Source: an uncultured Monoglobus sp.
GTDB lineage: Bacteria; Bacillota; Clostridia; Monoglobales; Monoglobaceae
Length of the DNA stretch: 64,000 bases
Direction of reading: 5' to 3'
Assembly (NCBI GenBank): GCA_947625055.1
Contig: CANQMT010000011.1
Location: forward strand, 1 to 64,000
In this document: positions 44,834 to 53,067 of the stretch, one piece after another
Position numbering within the stretch: the stretch's first letter is position 1
Layout of the letters: each line of letters opens with the position of its first letter
Notes under the pieces: generated by a model
Database searches by the model: none
What the model was told of the DNA's origin: nothing
What the model saw: only the letters and a program-made list of their open reading frames with translations
Program-made: the position numbers and the translations under genes

Positions 44834-45060
44834 GTAGAAAAAGTCCGTTTTTCAAAAATTAAACAGCCCATGCCCAATTCCGCCCGCCACACCCGGGCGG
44901 ATTCGTTCCACCGACTCGGTGGAACGACTTAGGGGACGAAGTCCCCTAAAACCCCTGAAAATATGCGATTTGCGCGAGCTAAAAATAGTTTCTTTGCCGT
45001 CCGGGCGGGGCATGACGGAACCGGGTCCGGCGATTATATCATGACTATTTTTAGCTCGCG
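44834..45060 (+). repeat. dispersed hairpin repeat copy D (flanking module 44834-44884, hairpin 44973-45060)
   Basis: CGCGAGCTAAAAATAGTTT...ACTATTTTTAGCTCGCG; flank matches copy A over ~50 bp. Confidence 0.92.
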
Positions 45061-45169
45061 GCCTTAACACTTTTTCGACACTCGACGGCGGCCCGCAAAC
45101 GCGGGCCGCCGCTTTGTTTGACGTTTTAAAAAGTATGTGGTATTATAAGCATAAAGGAGCGTTAAAATT

Positions 45170-45709
45170 ATGAAGATGATCAAATGCGGCCCCGAGCATC
45201 TGGACGCGGCTGCGGAGTTTTACGACACAGTGACCGCTTATCTGGCGGAGCATATAAATTATCCCAAATGGACGCCCGGCGAGTACCCGGGCAGGGCAAG
45301 CGCCGCCGAGGCGATAAAAGGCGGCAGCCTTCACGCCTGCGTTGACGACGACGGAAAAATCATCGGCGCGTTTGTCATCTGCGAGGACCCGCAGGGCGAT
45401 TATTCGCGCGGGAACTGGACGCGCGTCCTTGAGCCGCATGAGGTCCTGACCGTTCATGCCCTCGCCGCCGACCCGCGGATATACCGCAAAGGCGTCGGCA
45501 AGGCCATGGTCCGCGAATGTGTGAGGATCGCGGAAAGCGAGGGCAAAAAGGCGCTCAGGCTCGACGTGGTCCCGACCAACACCCCGGCGCGGCGGCTTTA
45601 TGAGAGCATGGGCTTTAAACATGCCGGAACAATGGACCTTGGCCGCGGCATCCCCGAAATTCCGGAATTTTGTCTGTATGAGCTGAATTTTCAGCCAGCG
45701 TGGCCTTGA
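45170..45709 (+). CDS. GNAT-family N-acetyltransferase
   Basis: VHALAADPRIYRKGVGKAMVRECVRIAESEGKKALRLDVVPTNTPARRLYESMGF. Confidence 0.9.
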   Translation: MKMIKCGPEHLDAAAEFYDTVTAYLAEHINYPKWTPGEYPGRASAAEAIKGGSLHACVDDDGKIIGAFVICEDPQGDYSRGNWTRVLEPHEVLTVHALAADPRIYRKGVGKAMVRECVRIAESEGKKALRLDVVPTNTPARRLYESMGFKHAGTMDLGRGIPEIPEFCLYELNFQPAWP

Positions 45710-47057
45710 GCCGCGCGATATCCTCCTCTCCCGATCCCGCGTAGCCCGCGACGATCGTGTTTGTCGGCTTTTCGGGCGGAGTGAAATAATAGTCGTCAAG
45801 GCGGTAGAGCTTAACGCCGCCCTCGGCGGCTTTTTTTAATATTTCCTCCGCGTCGGGTGACTTTATCAAAAGATGCAGCCCCGCGCGGCCGCCGCTTATC
45901 TCGACCTGATAGGGCGACTCCTTAAAGGCCGCGGCCAGCAGGTCCCTGCGCTTTCTGTACGCGTTTCTGAGGCGGCTCAGGTGACGTGAAAGATAATCCT
46001 CGGAAATGAACCGCGCCAGCGCCCGCTGCTCGAACCTCGGCACCGTTGAGGAGTAGTCCGAGAACTTCGCGTTAAACAGCCCCAGCAGCTTTTTCGGCAG
46101 CACCATGTACGCTATTCTTATCGACGGCGCCAGCACCCGCGAAAACGTGTTCATGTATATCACGTTCTCGCTGCCGCTTATCCCCTGCACCGCGGTCATC
46201 GGCCGCCTTAAAAAATTAAACTCGCCGCTTATGTCGTCCTCAATTATATAGCGGCCCTCGCGGGCGGCCGCCCAGCGCAGCAGCTCGGCGCGCCGGTCCA
46301 TCGGCATTATCACCCCGGTCGGGAACTGGTGCGACGGGGTTATATACACCGTGTCCGCGCCCGATTTTTCGAGCCCGGCGGGCGATATTCCCTTGCCGTC
46401 AAGCGGAACATAGCGAACCCTCCGGCCGCTGTTTTTTATTATCAAGTCGATCTTCTTATAGCCCGGATTTTCTATCGCGAACGTCCTGTCGGGTGACGAC
46501 AGCGAGCACACGAGCATCAGCAGGTACTCCATGCCCGCGCCGACGATTATCTGCGAGGGCGAGCAGCTCACGCCGCGGAACTCCCGCAGATATTTGGCGA
46601 TTGCCGCCCGAAGCTCGCGGTCGCCGCGGACGTCGCCCGCGCCCAGAAGCTCCGGCCCGCCGTACATGACCTCTTTCACAAGCTTGATCCATGTCGCGTA
46701 GGGGAACGACCCGACGTCTGCGCCGCTCGTTTTGAAGTCGGCGGCGCTTTTTTCACGCGGCGGCTCCTCCTCATCTTCCTCCGCCGCTCCGCCCCGGGGC
46801 GGCGGGGCGTCCGCGCGGCGCGCGTAAAATCCGCTTCTCGGCACCGCCTCAAGGTACCCCTCCTGCGCCAGTATCTCATAGGCGGTGCCGACCGTGTTGA
46901 CGCTGACCCCGAGATGCGCGGCCAGCGCTTTTTTCGACGGCACGCGCTCGTTTTCCTCAAGTCTGCCGCCGCGTATCTCCTCGGCTATATGCTCGTAAAT
47001 CTGCTCGTAAAGCGGCTTTTTCGCGCTCGGTTTCAGTTCGATCGTAAAGTTATACAT
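45615..47057 (-). CDS. pdxR: MocR/PdxR-type GntR-aminotransferase regulator
   Basis: GntR wHTH PLYEQIYEHIAEEIRGGRL...AHLGVSVNTVGTAYEIL, aminotransferase-like domain; divergent from pdxST. Confidence 0.88.
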   Translation of the reverse strand: MYNFTIELKPSAKKPLYEQIYEHIAEEIRGGRLEENERVPSKKALAAHLGVSVNTVGTAYEILAQEGYLEAVPRSGFYARRADAPPPRGGAAEEDEEEPPREKSAADFKTSGADVGSFPYATWIKLVKEVMYGGPELLGAGDVRGDRELRAAIAKYLREFRGVSCSPSQIIVGAGMEYLLMLVCSLSSPDRTFAIENPGYKKIDLIIKNSGRRVRYVPLDGKGISPAGLEKSGADTVYITPSHQFPTGVIMPMDRRAELLRWAAAREGRYIIEDDISGEFNFLRRPMTAVQGISGSENVIYMNTFSRVLAPSIRIAYMVLPKKLLGLFNAKFSDYSSTVPRFEQRALARFISEDYLSRHLSRLRNAYRKRRDLLAAAFKESPYQVEISGGRAGLHLLIKSPDAEEILKKAAEGGVKLYRLDDYYFTPPEKPTNTIVAGYAGSGEEDIARLKATLAENSAHTDKIPEFRGCRGQGPLFRHV

Positions 47058-47103
47058 AAAATCTGACCCCATAAAATATTTGTATTTTGACACTTTCAAT
47101 AGT

Positions 47104-47128
47104 ATCAGTTCGTGATATAATTATATCA
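47104..47128. promoter_or_regulatory. candidate PdxR binding region
   Basis: TATCA-gttcg-TGATA followed by the perfect palindrome TGATATAATTATATCA (47113-47128). Confidence 0.5.
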
Positions 47129-47168
47129 AAAAATAAAATAATGTCAACTCGAAAACGGAGGTAATTTT

Positions 47169-48044
47169 ATGATCAACGAACGATTTGAGCTTAACAAGAA
47201 CCTGGCGCAGATGCTCAAGGGCGGCGTCATTATGGACGTGACCACGCCCGAGCAGGCAAAGATCGCCGAGGCCGCCGGAGCCTGCGCGGTAATGGCGCTC
47301 GAGCGGATCCCCGCCGACATCAGGGCGGCAGGCGGAGTCTCGCGCATGAGCGACCCGAAAATGATCAAGGGAATACAGGACGCGGTCTCGATCCCGGTCA
47401 TGGCAAAGTGCCGCATAGGCCATATCGCCGAGGCGAGAATTCTTGAGGCGATTGAGATCGACTACATAGACGAGAGCGAAGTCCTCTCGCCCGCAGACGA
47501 CAAGTACCACATCGACAAAACGGCCTTCAAGGTGCCGTTCGTGTGCGGAGCGAGGGATCTGGGCGAGGCGCTGAGACGGATAAACGAGGGCGCCGCGATG
47601 ATACGCACCAAGGGCGAGCCGGGCACCGGAGACGTGGTTCAGGCGGTGCGCCACATGCGGATAATGCAGACCGAGATACGGCGGCTGGGCTCCCTGAGCC
47701 CCGACGAGCTGTTTGACGCGGCGAAGGATCTGGGCGTTCCGTACGAGCTCGCGCTTTATGTTCACGAGAACAAAAAGCTGCCGGTGGTCAACTTCGCGGC
47801 GGGCGGCGTGGCGACTCCAGCGGACGCGGCGCTTATGATGATGCTCGGCGCCGAGGGCGTGTTCGTCGGCTCGGGAATATTCAAGTCGGGCAACCCCGAA
47901 AAGCGCGCCTCCGCCATTGTCAAGGCGGTCACAAACTTTGAGGACGCCGCGGTTCTGGCGGAGCTCTCGGAGGATCTGGGCGAGGCAATGGTCGGCATAA
48001 ACGCGCAGGAGATCGAGCTCATTATGGAAGAGCGGGGCAAATAA
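47169..48044 (+). CDS. pdxS: pyridoxal 5'-phosphate synthase lyase subunit
   Basis: full-length Pdx[44 protein letters not shown]. Confidence 0.99.
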   Translation: MINERFELNKNLAQMLKGGVIMDVTTPEQAKIAEAAGACAVMALERIPADIRAAGGVSRMSDPKMIKGIQDAVSIPVMAKCRIGHIAEARILEAIEIDYIDESEVLSPADDKYHIDKTAFKVPFVCGARDLGEALRRINEGAAMIRTKGEPGTGDVVQAVRHMRIMQTEIRRLGSLSPDELFDAAKDLGVPYELALYVHENKKLPVVNFAAGGVATPADAALMMMLGAEGVFVGSGIFKSGNPEKRASAIVKAVTNFEDAAVLAELSEDLGEAMVGINAQEIELIMEERGK

Positions 48045-48045
48045 C

Positions 48046-48618
48046 ATGAAAATAGGAATACTGGCGCTTCAGGGGGCTTTTGCCGAGCATGAAAAAATGC
48101 TCGGCTCCCTCGGAGCCGAGACGTTTGAGATAAGACAAAAGCATGATCTAAGCCGCCGGTTTGACGGACTGATCATTCCGGGCGGCGAGAGCACGGTCCA
48201 GGGCAAGCTGCTCGCGGAGCTCGGCATGCTTGATGATGTAAAAGCCGCGATCGAAAGCGGACTGCCGACCTTCGGGACCTGCGCCGGGCTGCTGCTTATG
48301 GCCAAAAAGATCGAAAACGACAGCCGCGCCTATCTGAAAACGATGGACATAACCGCGGTGCGCAACGCCTACGGGCGGCAGCTCGGCAGCTTCTCGGCTG
48401 TGGCCGCATTCGGGAGCCTCGGAGATATTCCGATGACATTCATCCGCGCGCCCTACATAAGCGAGGCGGGCGAGGGCGTTGAGATACTTTCAGAAGTCGG
48501 AGGCCGCATCGTCGCCGCGCGCCAGAAAAACATGCTCGCCGCCGCCTTCCATCCGGAGCTTACCGACAACACCACGGTTCACCGATACTTCATCGACATG
48601 ATAAAAAACCCGCGCTAA
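48046..48618 (+). CDS. pdxT: pyridoxal 5'-phosphate synthase glutaminase subunit
   Basis: KIGILALQGAFAEH, IIPGGEST, GTCAGLLL, FHPELT. Confidence 0.98.
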   Translation: MKIGILALQGAFAEHEKMLGSLGAETFEIRQKHDLSRRFDGLIIPGGESTVQGKLLAELGMLDDVKAAIESGLPTFGTCAGLLLMAKKIENDSRAYLKTMDITAVRNAYGRQLGSFSAVAAFGSLGDIPMTFIRAPYISEAGEGVEILSEVGGRIVAARQKNMLAAAFHPELTDNTTVHRYFIDMIKNPR

Positions 48619-48634
48619 ACGCGCGGGTCTTTGT
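48608..48634 (+). terminator. terminator overlapping the pdxT stop codon
   Basis: ACCCGCGC-taaac-GCGCGGGT-ctttgt. Confidence 0.6.
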
Positions 48635-48657
48635 CGATTGCTCCCAAATACCGTTTT

Positions 48658-48945
48658 TTACTTTTTCGCATTGATCGGAACGATTGAGATAGTGTAGCCC
48701 AACGGATTTAATACTTTGAATAAGGTGTCAATTTGGGGGGTCGTTTTCATGCTTTCAAGCCTCGCGATCGCGGGCTGCTTTACTCCGCTGAGCTCGGCAA
48801 GTTCCCTTTGCGATAAGCCTTTTTGCTCACGGGCTTCGACCATTTTTCCGATAAGTTCAATTTCAAAATTTATCTTTTCTCTCTCGGCGGGCGATACCCT
48901 TTCTTCATCATTCATATATTCGGAAAATGTTTTTACCTGTTTCAT
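48658..48945 (-). CDS. XRE-family HTH antitoxin (HigA-like)
   Basis: REQKGLSQRELAELSGVKQPAIARLESMKTTPQIDTLFKVLNPLGYTISIVP. Confidence 0.88.
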   Translation of the reverse strand: MKQVKTFSEYMNDEERVSPAEREKINFEIELIGKMVEAREQKGLSQRELAELSGVKQPAIARLESMKTTPQIDTLFKVLNPLGYTISIVPINAKK

Positions 48946-48959
48946 ATACTACCATTCCT

Positions 48960-49097
48960 TTAGGCAAGAATTTTTTCTCTGTTTATTCTGTCTGTTTTAC
49001 TTGTTTTTGATTTTGCTTTCAGCGCATCAAGAAAATCAACGATTTCCGATTTTCCGTTCTTGTCATAGTAAAACTCTACCTCGTACAACCTATACAC
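48960..49097 (-). pseudogene. truncated RelE/HigB-type toxin N-terminus
   Basis: GTG-start reading frame VYRLYEVEFYYDKNGKSEIVDFLDALKAKSKTSKTDRINREKILA*; stop 15 bp before antitoxin ATG. Confidence 0.75.
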
Positions 49098-49113
49098 CTT
49101 CTTTCTGTTATAT

Positions 49114-49142
49114 GATAACATATTTGTTATCGTTAGTCAATA
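49114..49142 (-). promoter_or_regulatory. TA promoter with overlapping operator
   Basis: GATAACA-tatt-TGTTATC (49114-49131) inside TTGACT-17-TATCAT on the minus strand. Confidence 0.65.
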
Positions 49143-49164
49143 TGCTTATTAAAAATTTTTAAGC

Positions 49165-49223
49165 AAAAGAGCAACCTTTCGATTGCTCTCGATTATGATA
49201 TTCGGTTTTTCGCTCTACAAGCG
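49165..49223 (-). repeat. repeated terminator module, copy 3
   Basis: AAAAGAGCAACCTTTCGATTGCTCTCGATTATGATATTCGG...; hairpin AGAGCAA/TTGCTCT with T-tract on the minus strand. Confidence 0.7.
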
Positions 49224-49284
49224 GGAATTTATTTTCTTATCGTGCTTTCCACTGTGTTTCGCTTACATCCTTCTCTTGTCGACA

Positions 49285-49788
49285 TTACCAACTTTCTTCT
49301 TCCTGATTTTTGAGGTGTCGACGGTATAACTGTTTAAACATTCTACTGTTGTCAGGCAAACAATCTAAAACAACATCTCCACCATCCATTGTAATGACAG
49401 CAACATCAAATCCTCCTGTACCGGTGCTAAAGTATCCATTTTTTAACACCTTCGTGCCATTATCAGTCTCTATACTGATTGACACATTATATGGCGGTGG
49501 AATTGGCAAATTGTTTGTTGGTATGTTTACTTTGTGATGTTCCTGCGGCGTCAACATATCTATCCTTGTAAATTCTATTATATTGTCTCCTTCTCCATAT
49601 GAAACACATATATTTCTGACCTCTTGATTTGTTTCATTATATATAACTACAGAATACATTGCGTGATTATAGAATGGAGATTTAGTAAATATGAAATTAT
49701 CATATGACCACCATATTATAAATGCTATACAAAATACAATCGCAATACTGATTATAGACCAGATGATTAACAGTATTCTTTTCCACAT
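49285..49788 (-). CDS. hypothetical membrane-anchored protein
   Basis: N-terminal TM MWKRILLIIWSIISIAIVFCIAFIIWW and extracellular-type domain. Confidence 0.6.
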   Translation of the reverse strand: MWKRILLIIWSIISIAIVFCIAFIIWWSYDNFIFTKSPFYNHAMYSVVIYNETNQEVRNICVSYGEGDNIIEFTRIDMLTPQEHHKVNIPTNNLPIPPPYNVSISIETDNGTKVLKNGYFSTGTGGFDVAVITMDGGDVVLDCLPDNSRMFKQLYRRHLKNQEEESW

Positions 49789-50137
49789 TTTCACCAAACG
49801 CCCTCCCTTTATCGCCAATTTGCTACCCACAGTCCACCGGTGTTTATCATAACAACAATGGCATCGGCTAACTCATCCTCATAACTTGAATACCAATGGC
49901 TTTTTTTGAAATTACCGCCTAATTTTCGCCCTTTTCCGTTATTAATCTTAATGTTCCATCAGACAACTGTGATTCATTAAATATATCTTCACAACCCTTT
50001 TGAGATCAATGATTTTGAAAACTTATGCTTTTCGATACATAAGCCTCACTCCATAAATTCCAATTTATCTTAGTCGTCCTCTGAAAGCCCTGTCATTTCA
50101 AGGCGTTTCGCCTGTTAAAAGCTCAAATCCCATGTGT

Positions 50138-50160
50138 TTTCCCTTGTTTTTGCCCTTACG
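50138..50160. repeat. direct repeat flanking the P-loop kinase gene (left)
   Basis: TTTTCCCTTGTTTTTGCCCTTAC; near-identical at 50871-50893. Confidence 0.65.
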
Positions 50161-50295
50161 AGACGAAATAAGGGGATTCATTGATTCAAATGCCAAGCTA
50201 CTTTTTTCGGAAAGTAATCCGCTCCCGACATTTGAGAGCGAAATACACCCCTCGCGCAAACTTATAGTTTGTACTCAGAACATCCGCTATTTGAA

Positions 50296-50847
50296 TCAAA
50301 GATCAAATTGATTTTTTATCATCTGCGCAACAACATCAGGCGCAAGATTTGTGTTGTCAATCTTCATGTAATTTTCAAATGGAATTTCCCCGTCCATACT
50401 CTCAAGGCGATATTTTTTATCATCATCTATCAGTCTTTGGTTGGACACCGGAACATTTCTTTTTGACGCTTTATTTAGAAGGCGATTATCCGTTGCGTTT
50501 CTCTTTAAGCGAACTTCGCGGGAGGCAACAAGCTCTACATAGTAGAATTCCGTATCGTATGGCATAAAAATATTCTTTACATACTCCACATAATCCCAGT
50601 CAGACTGCTGGTCAAAAGCCCACATATAGGTGAAAATCATCCCATAATTATCCGTCTTGGCAAACTCCTCAAACACAACCTGACGAAGCCTATTTATCGC
50701 TGCGCCGTTATACTGTCCAAAAATTTGAATGACCGGTTCAATGGTCATATGATTGTGAAACAATCTCAGCCCGGTTATTTTCGCCAACTCTTGGCCGACG
50801 GTCATTTTGCCCACAGCGGCATTTCCAATCATAAATAATAATTTCAT
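50296..50847 (-). CDS. P-loop nucleotide kinase-like protein
   Basis: MKLLFMIGNAAVGKMTVGQELAKITGLRLFHNH Walker A-like. Confidence 0.8.
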   Translation of the reverse strand: MKLLFMIGNAAVGKMTVGQELAKITGLRLFHNHMTIEPVIQIFGQYNGAAINRLRQVVFEEFAKTDNYGMIFTYMWAFDQQSDWDYVEYVKNIFMPYDTEFYYVELVASREVRLKRNATDNRLLNKASKRNVPVSNQRLIDDDKKYRLESMDGEIPFENYMKIDNTNLAPDVVAQMIKNQFDL

Positions 50848-50870
50848 TTTCTTTCCTGCACTTTCTGCAA

Positions 50871-50893
50871 TTTTCCCTTGTATTTGCCCTTAT
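50871..50893. repeat. direct repeat flanking the P-loop kinase gene (right)
   Basis: TTTTCCCTTGTATTTGCCCTTAT. Confidence 0.65.
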
Positions 50894-51054
50894 CAGATGC
50901 AGGGCAAAGGTAAATTCGTATGAAACCATGTAAGGGAACAAAGTGAGTAAACTGCGATAAATCCTTTAGTTTCAAGGCTTTTGGAGAATTATAATATCAC
51001 TCTATAGCGGGTAGTAACAATCTAAGATTGTGACGAATTCAAATCCCGATTTAT

Positions 51055-51180
51055 CGTTCTTTTTGATTATGAAATAATCATACCATACCAACCGCAAAAA
51101 GTCAACACGGCGGAACAAAAGAGCAACCTTGCGATTGCTCTCGATTGCGGTATTCAAATTTTTGCTTGTCAAATGAGGAT
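51055..51180 (-). repeat. repeated terminator-promoter spacer, copy 1
   Basis: contains TTGACT-17-TATGAT (51077-51105) and AGAGCAA..TTGCTCT hairpin; aligns with 51869-51990. Confidence 0.75.
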
Positions 51181-51193
51181 CTGAATTATTGTT

Positions 51194-51829
51194 TTATAAG
51201 AATTTATCAACAAAATCTTTTAAGTCAATAAAATCCAATATGAAAACGCAATTATCATATTGTGCGATCTCTGTTTGATGGTCTTTATAATAGTTTTTCA
51301 CTTTTTCTTGTATTCGTCTTGTCGCTTCTAAAAAACCGGGCGAGTTTTTATAGCTTGCTCCATAGTATTTTATCTGTTCGGGCTTAGTTTTCGCCATCAT
51401 GTATTTAATTATCTCAAATCTTGAGAATATAATCGAATTATCATGTTCGTTTCGCAAGACACATACACTTAATTTTTCGGGCATGATTGTCATATCGGTA
51501 CAGCCGTTTTCAAAATTTCTTTCATTCTTGATTCCTGTTCCGTCAAACCGTAAATAAACTCCCTCGCCCAAAAAGTCAGAGAGATCGTTCGATTTCAGAA
51601 CTTTCTTTTTTACGGATTCATCTGCCACATTCATCTGTTCTTTTCGTATTTTACGAAATACAATATCAAAATCCACATATAGAGCAATCGCGCCCTCAAA
51701 TCCCTCAGAGAAAAATACCTTAATTTTTTCATCTCCGATCAGTTTGCCGTTAGTTTCATTTTTAGGCACCAATCCCTGTGCCGCAATAGAACAAAGATTG
51801 TTTAACGCCGTCATATGATAATAATACAT
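51194..51829 (-). CDS. hypothetical protein; N-terminus resembles ADP-ribosyltransferase-fold/DarT-like openings
   Basis: YYYHMTALNNLCSIAAQGLVPKNETNGKLIGDEKIKVFFSEGFEGAIALYVDF. Confidence 0.45.
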   Translation of the reverse strand: MYYYHMTALNNLCSIAAQGLVPKNETNGKLIGDEKIKVFFSEGFEGAIALYVDFDIVFRKIRKEQMNVADESVKKKVLKSNDLSDFLGEGVYLRFDGTGIKNERNFENGCTDMTIMPEKLSVCVLRNEHDNSIIFSRFEIIKYMMAKTKPEQIKYYGASYKNSPGFLEATRRIQEKVKNYYKDHQTEIAQYDNCVFILDFIDLKDFVDKFL

Positions 51830-51868
51830 AATATTATATCCACTCCTTTACGCAAACACCAAGTTAAT

Positions 51869-51990
51869 GTTCTGTTTGATTATGGAATAATCATACTATA
51901 CCCGCCGGAAAAAATCAATACTTCGCAAAAAAGAGCAACCTTACGATTACTCTTGATCGTGGTATTCAGCTATCCGCTCGACATACGGGA
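51869..51990 (-). repeat. repeated terminator-promoter spacer, copy 2
   Basis: contains TTGATT-17-TATGAT (51890-51918) and AGAGTAA..TTGCTCT hairpin. Confidence 0.75.
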
Positions 51991-51995
51991 CGTTG

Positions 51996-52694
51996 TTAAA
52001 TTGAAGCTACGAAAGCATTTATCAGCTTTTTACTGTCTTCATCAACATCATATGAAAATTCAGGATGCCATTGAACACCCACTATAAACTTATGAGACGG
52101 CATATATATACTTTCGATTAAGCCGTCTTCCGATATTGCCATTTTATTAAATGCAGGCGACAGCTTCCTGATCGCTTGATGATGATAGCTGTTTACTCCC
52201 ATTTGCTCCTTGCCCAAAATATCATAGAGGGGCGTATCAGTTAGTATTGTGACTTGATGTGCCGCCCTGTTGTACGGCGGCTTCATGTGATGGTTGACAC
52301 AACTGCTGTTCTCTGTTGCTAAATCTTGGTATAAAGTCCCGCCATAGAGGGAATTCATAAATTGAATACCTCGACAAATGCCTAATACAGATTTATCCAT
52401 TTCTACTGCGCTCGTTAAGATATATCGCTCCATTTCATCCCGTAATTTGCAGCATGGGCCGCACCACGGTTTGCGCTCGGCATGATAAATGCCCGGAGAC
52501 ACATCATGTCCGCCGGTCAGCAAAAATCCGCCGCATATTTCAAGGAAATAATCTAACTCCTTTGTTTTAGAGGTAAGAGGCAGCATTAATGGTATAGCGT
52601 TTTCCTCCTCCAACATTTTCATGTATCCCGGCAGCATCCAGTAGCTCTTTTTTTCGTCGTCATAAAGCGGCATGACACCGATTACTTTTCTCAT
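51996..52694 (-). CDS. gamma-glutamyl-gamma-aminobutyrate hydrolase family protein (class I glutamine amidotransferase-like, peptidase C26)
   Basis: GGFLLTGGHDVSPGIYH, VLGICRGIQFMNSLYGGTLYQDL, GVQWHPEFSYD. Confidence 0.93.
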   Translation of the reverse strand: MRKVIGVMPLYDDEKKSYWMLPGYMKMLEEENAIPLMLPLTSKTKELDYFLEICGGFLLTGGHDVSPGIYHAERKPWCGPCCKLRDEMERYILTSAVEMDKSVLGICRGIQFMNSLYGGTLYQDLATENSSCVNHHMKPPYNRAAHQVTILTDTPLYDILGKEQMGVNSYHHQAIRKLSPAFNKMAISEDGLIESIYMPSHKFIVGVQWHPEFSYDVDEDSKKLINAFVASI

Positions 52695-52805
52695 TATTTT
52701 TTCGCCCTCCAAATTCCGATTTGTACTTCTCGTATTATATCACAACCTACTGTGCCGTTCAATCCGTTTTTTATAATTGTCTGTGCGGGAAATGAAATAA
52801 AACAG

Positions 52806-52834
52806 TTGACAAATTCCGAAAACAGCGGTATAAT
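52806..52834 (+). promoter_or_regulatory. consensus promoter of the putative antisense RNA (TTGACA-17-TATAAT)
   Basis: read directly. Confidence 0.85.
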
Positions 52835-52840
52835 ATGAAT

Positions 52841-52937
52841 ATAAGAAAAGGTAAAGCCTCAAACGGTTATGCCTCGTTAAGACTTTATTTTAGATAGCCC
52901 GAGCTTGGCTAGTGGGGGCTATCTTACTTTTTGCGTA
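52841..52937 (+). ncRNA. putative RNA antitoxin of a type I toxin-antitoxin locus
   Basis: consensus promoter, ~95 nt, terminator AGATAGCCC...GGGCTATCT-tacTTTTT overlapping the 3' end of the opposite small ORF. Confidence 0.7.
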
Positions 52938-52993
52938 AGTGTCAGCAAAAATACAATTGTCAAAATTAAAATTCTGATTATGTACTTTCTCAT
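52919..52993 (-). CDS. 24-aa hydrophobic peptide, putative type I toxin
   Basis: MRKYIIRILILTIVFLLTLTQKVR with SD GGAAGGAGGTGG; convergent with the RNA above and sharing its terminator. Confidence 0.7.
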   Translation of the reverse strand: MRKYIIRILILTIVFLLTLTQKVR

Positions 52994-53067
52994 AACAACC
53001 ACCTCCTTCCTCGACTTAGCGTTCAGGAAGTTTTCGGTGGCATAACCGCCCGGTGTGGGGAACCGCG

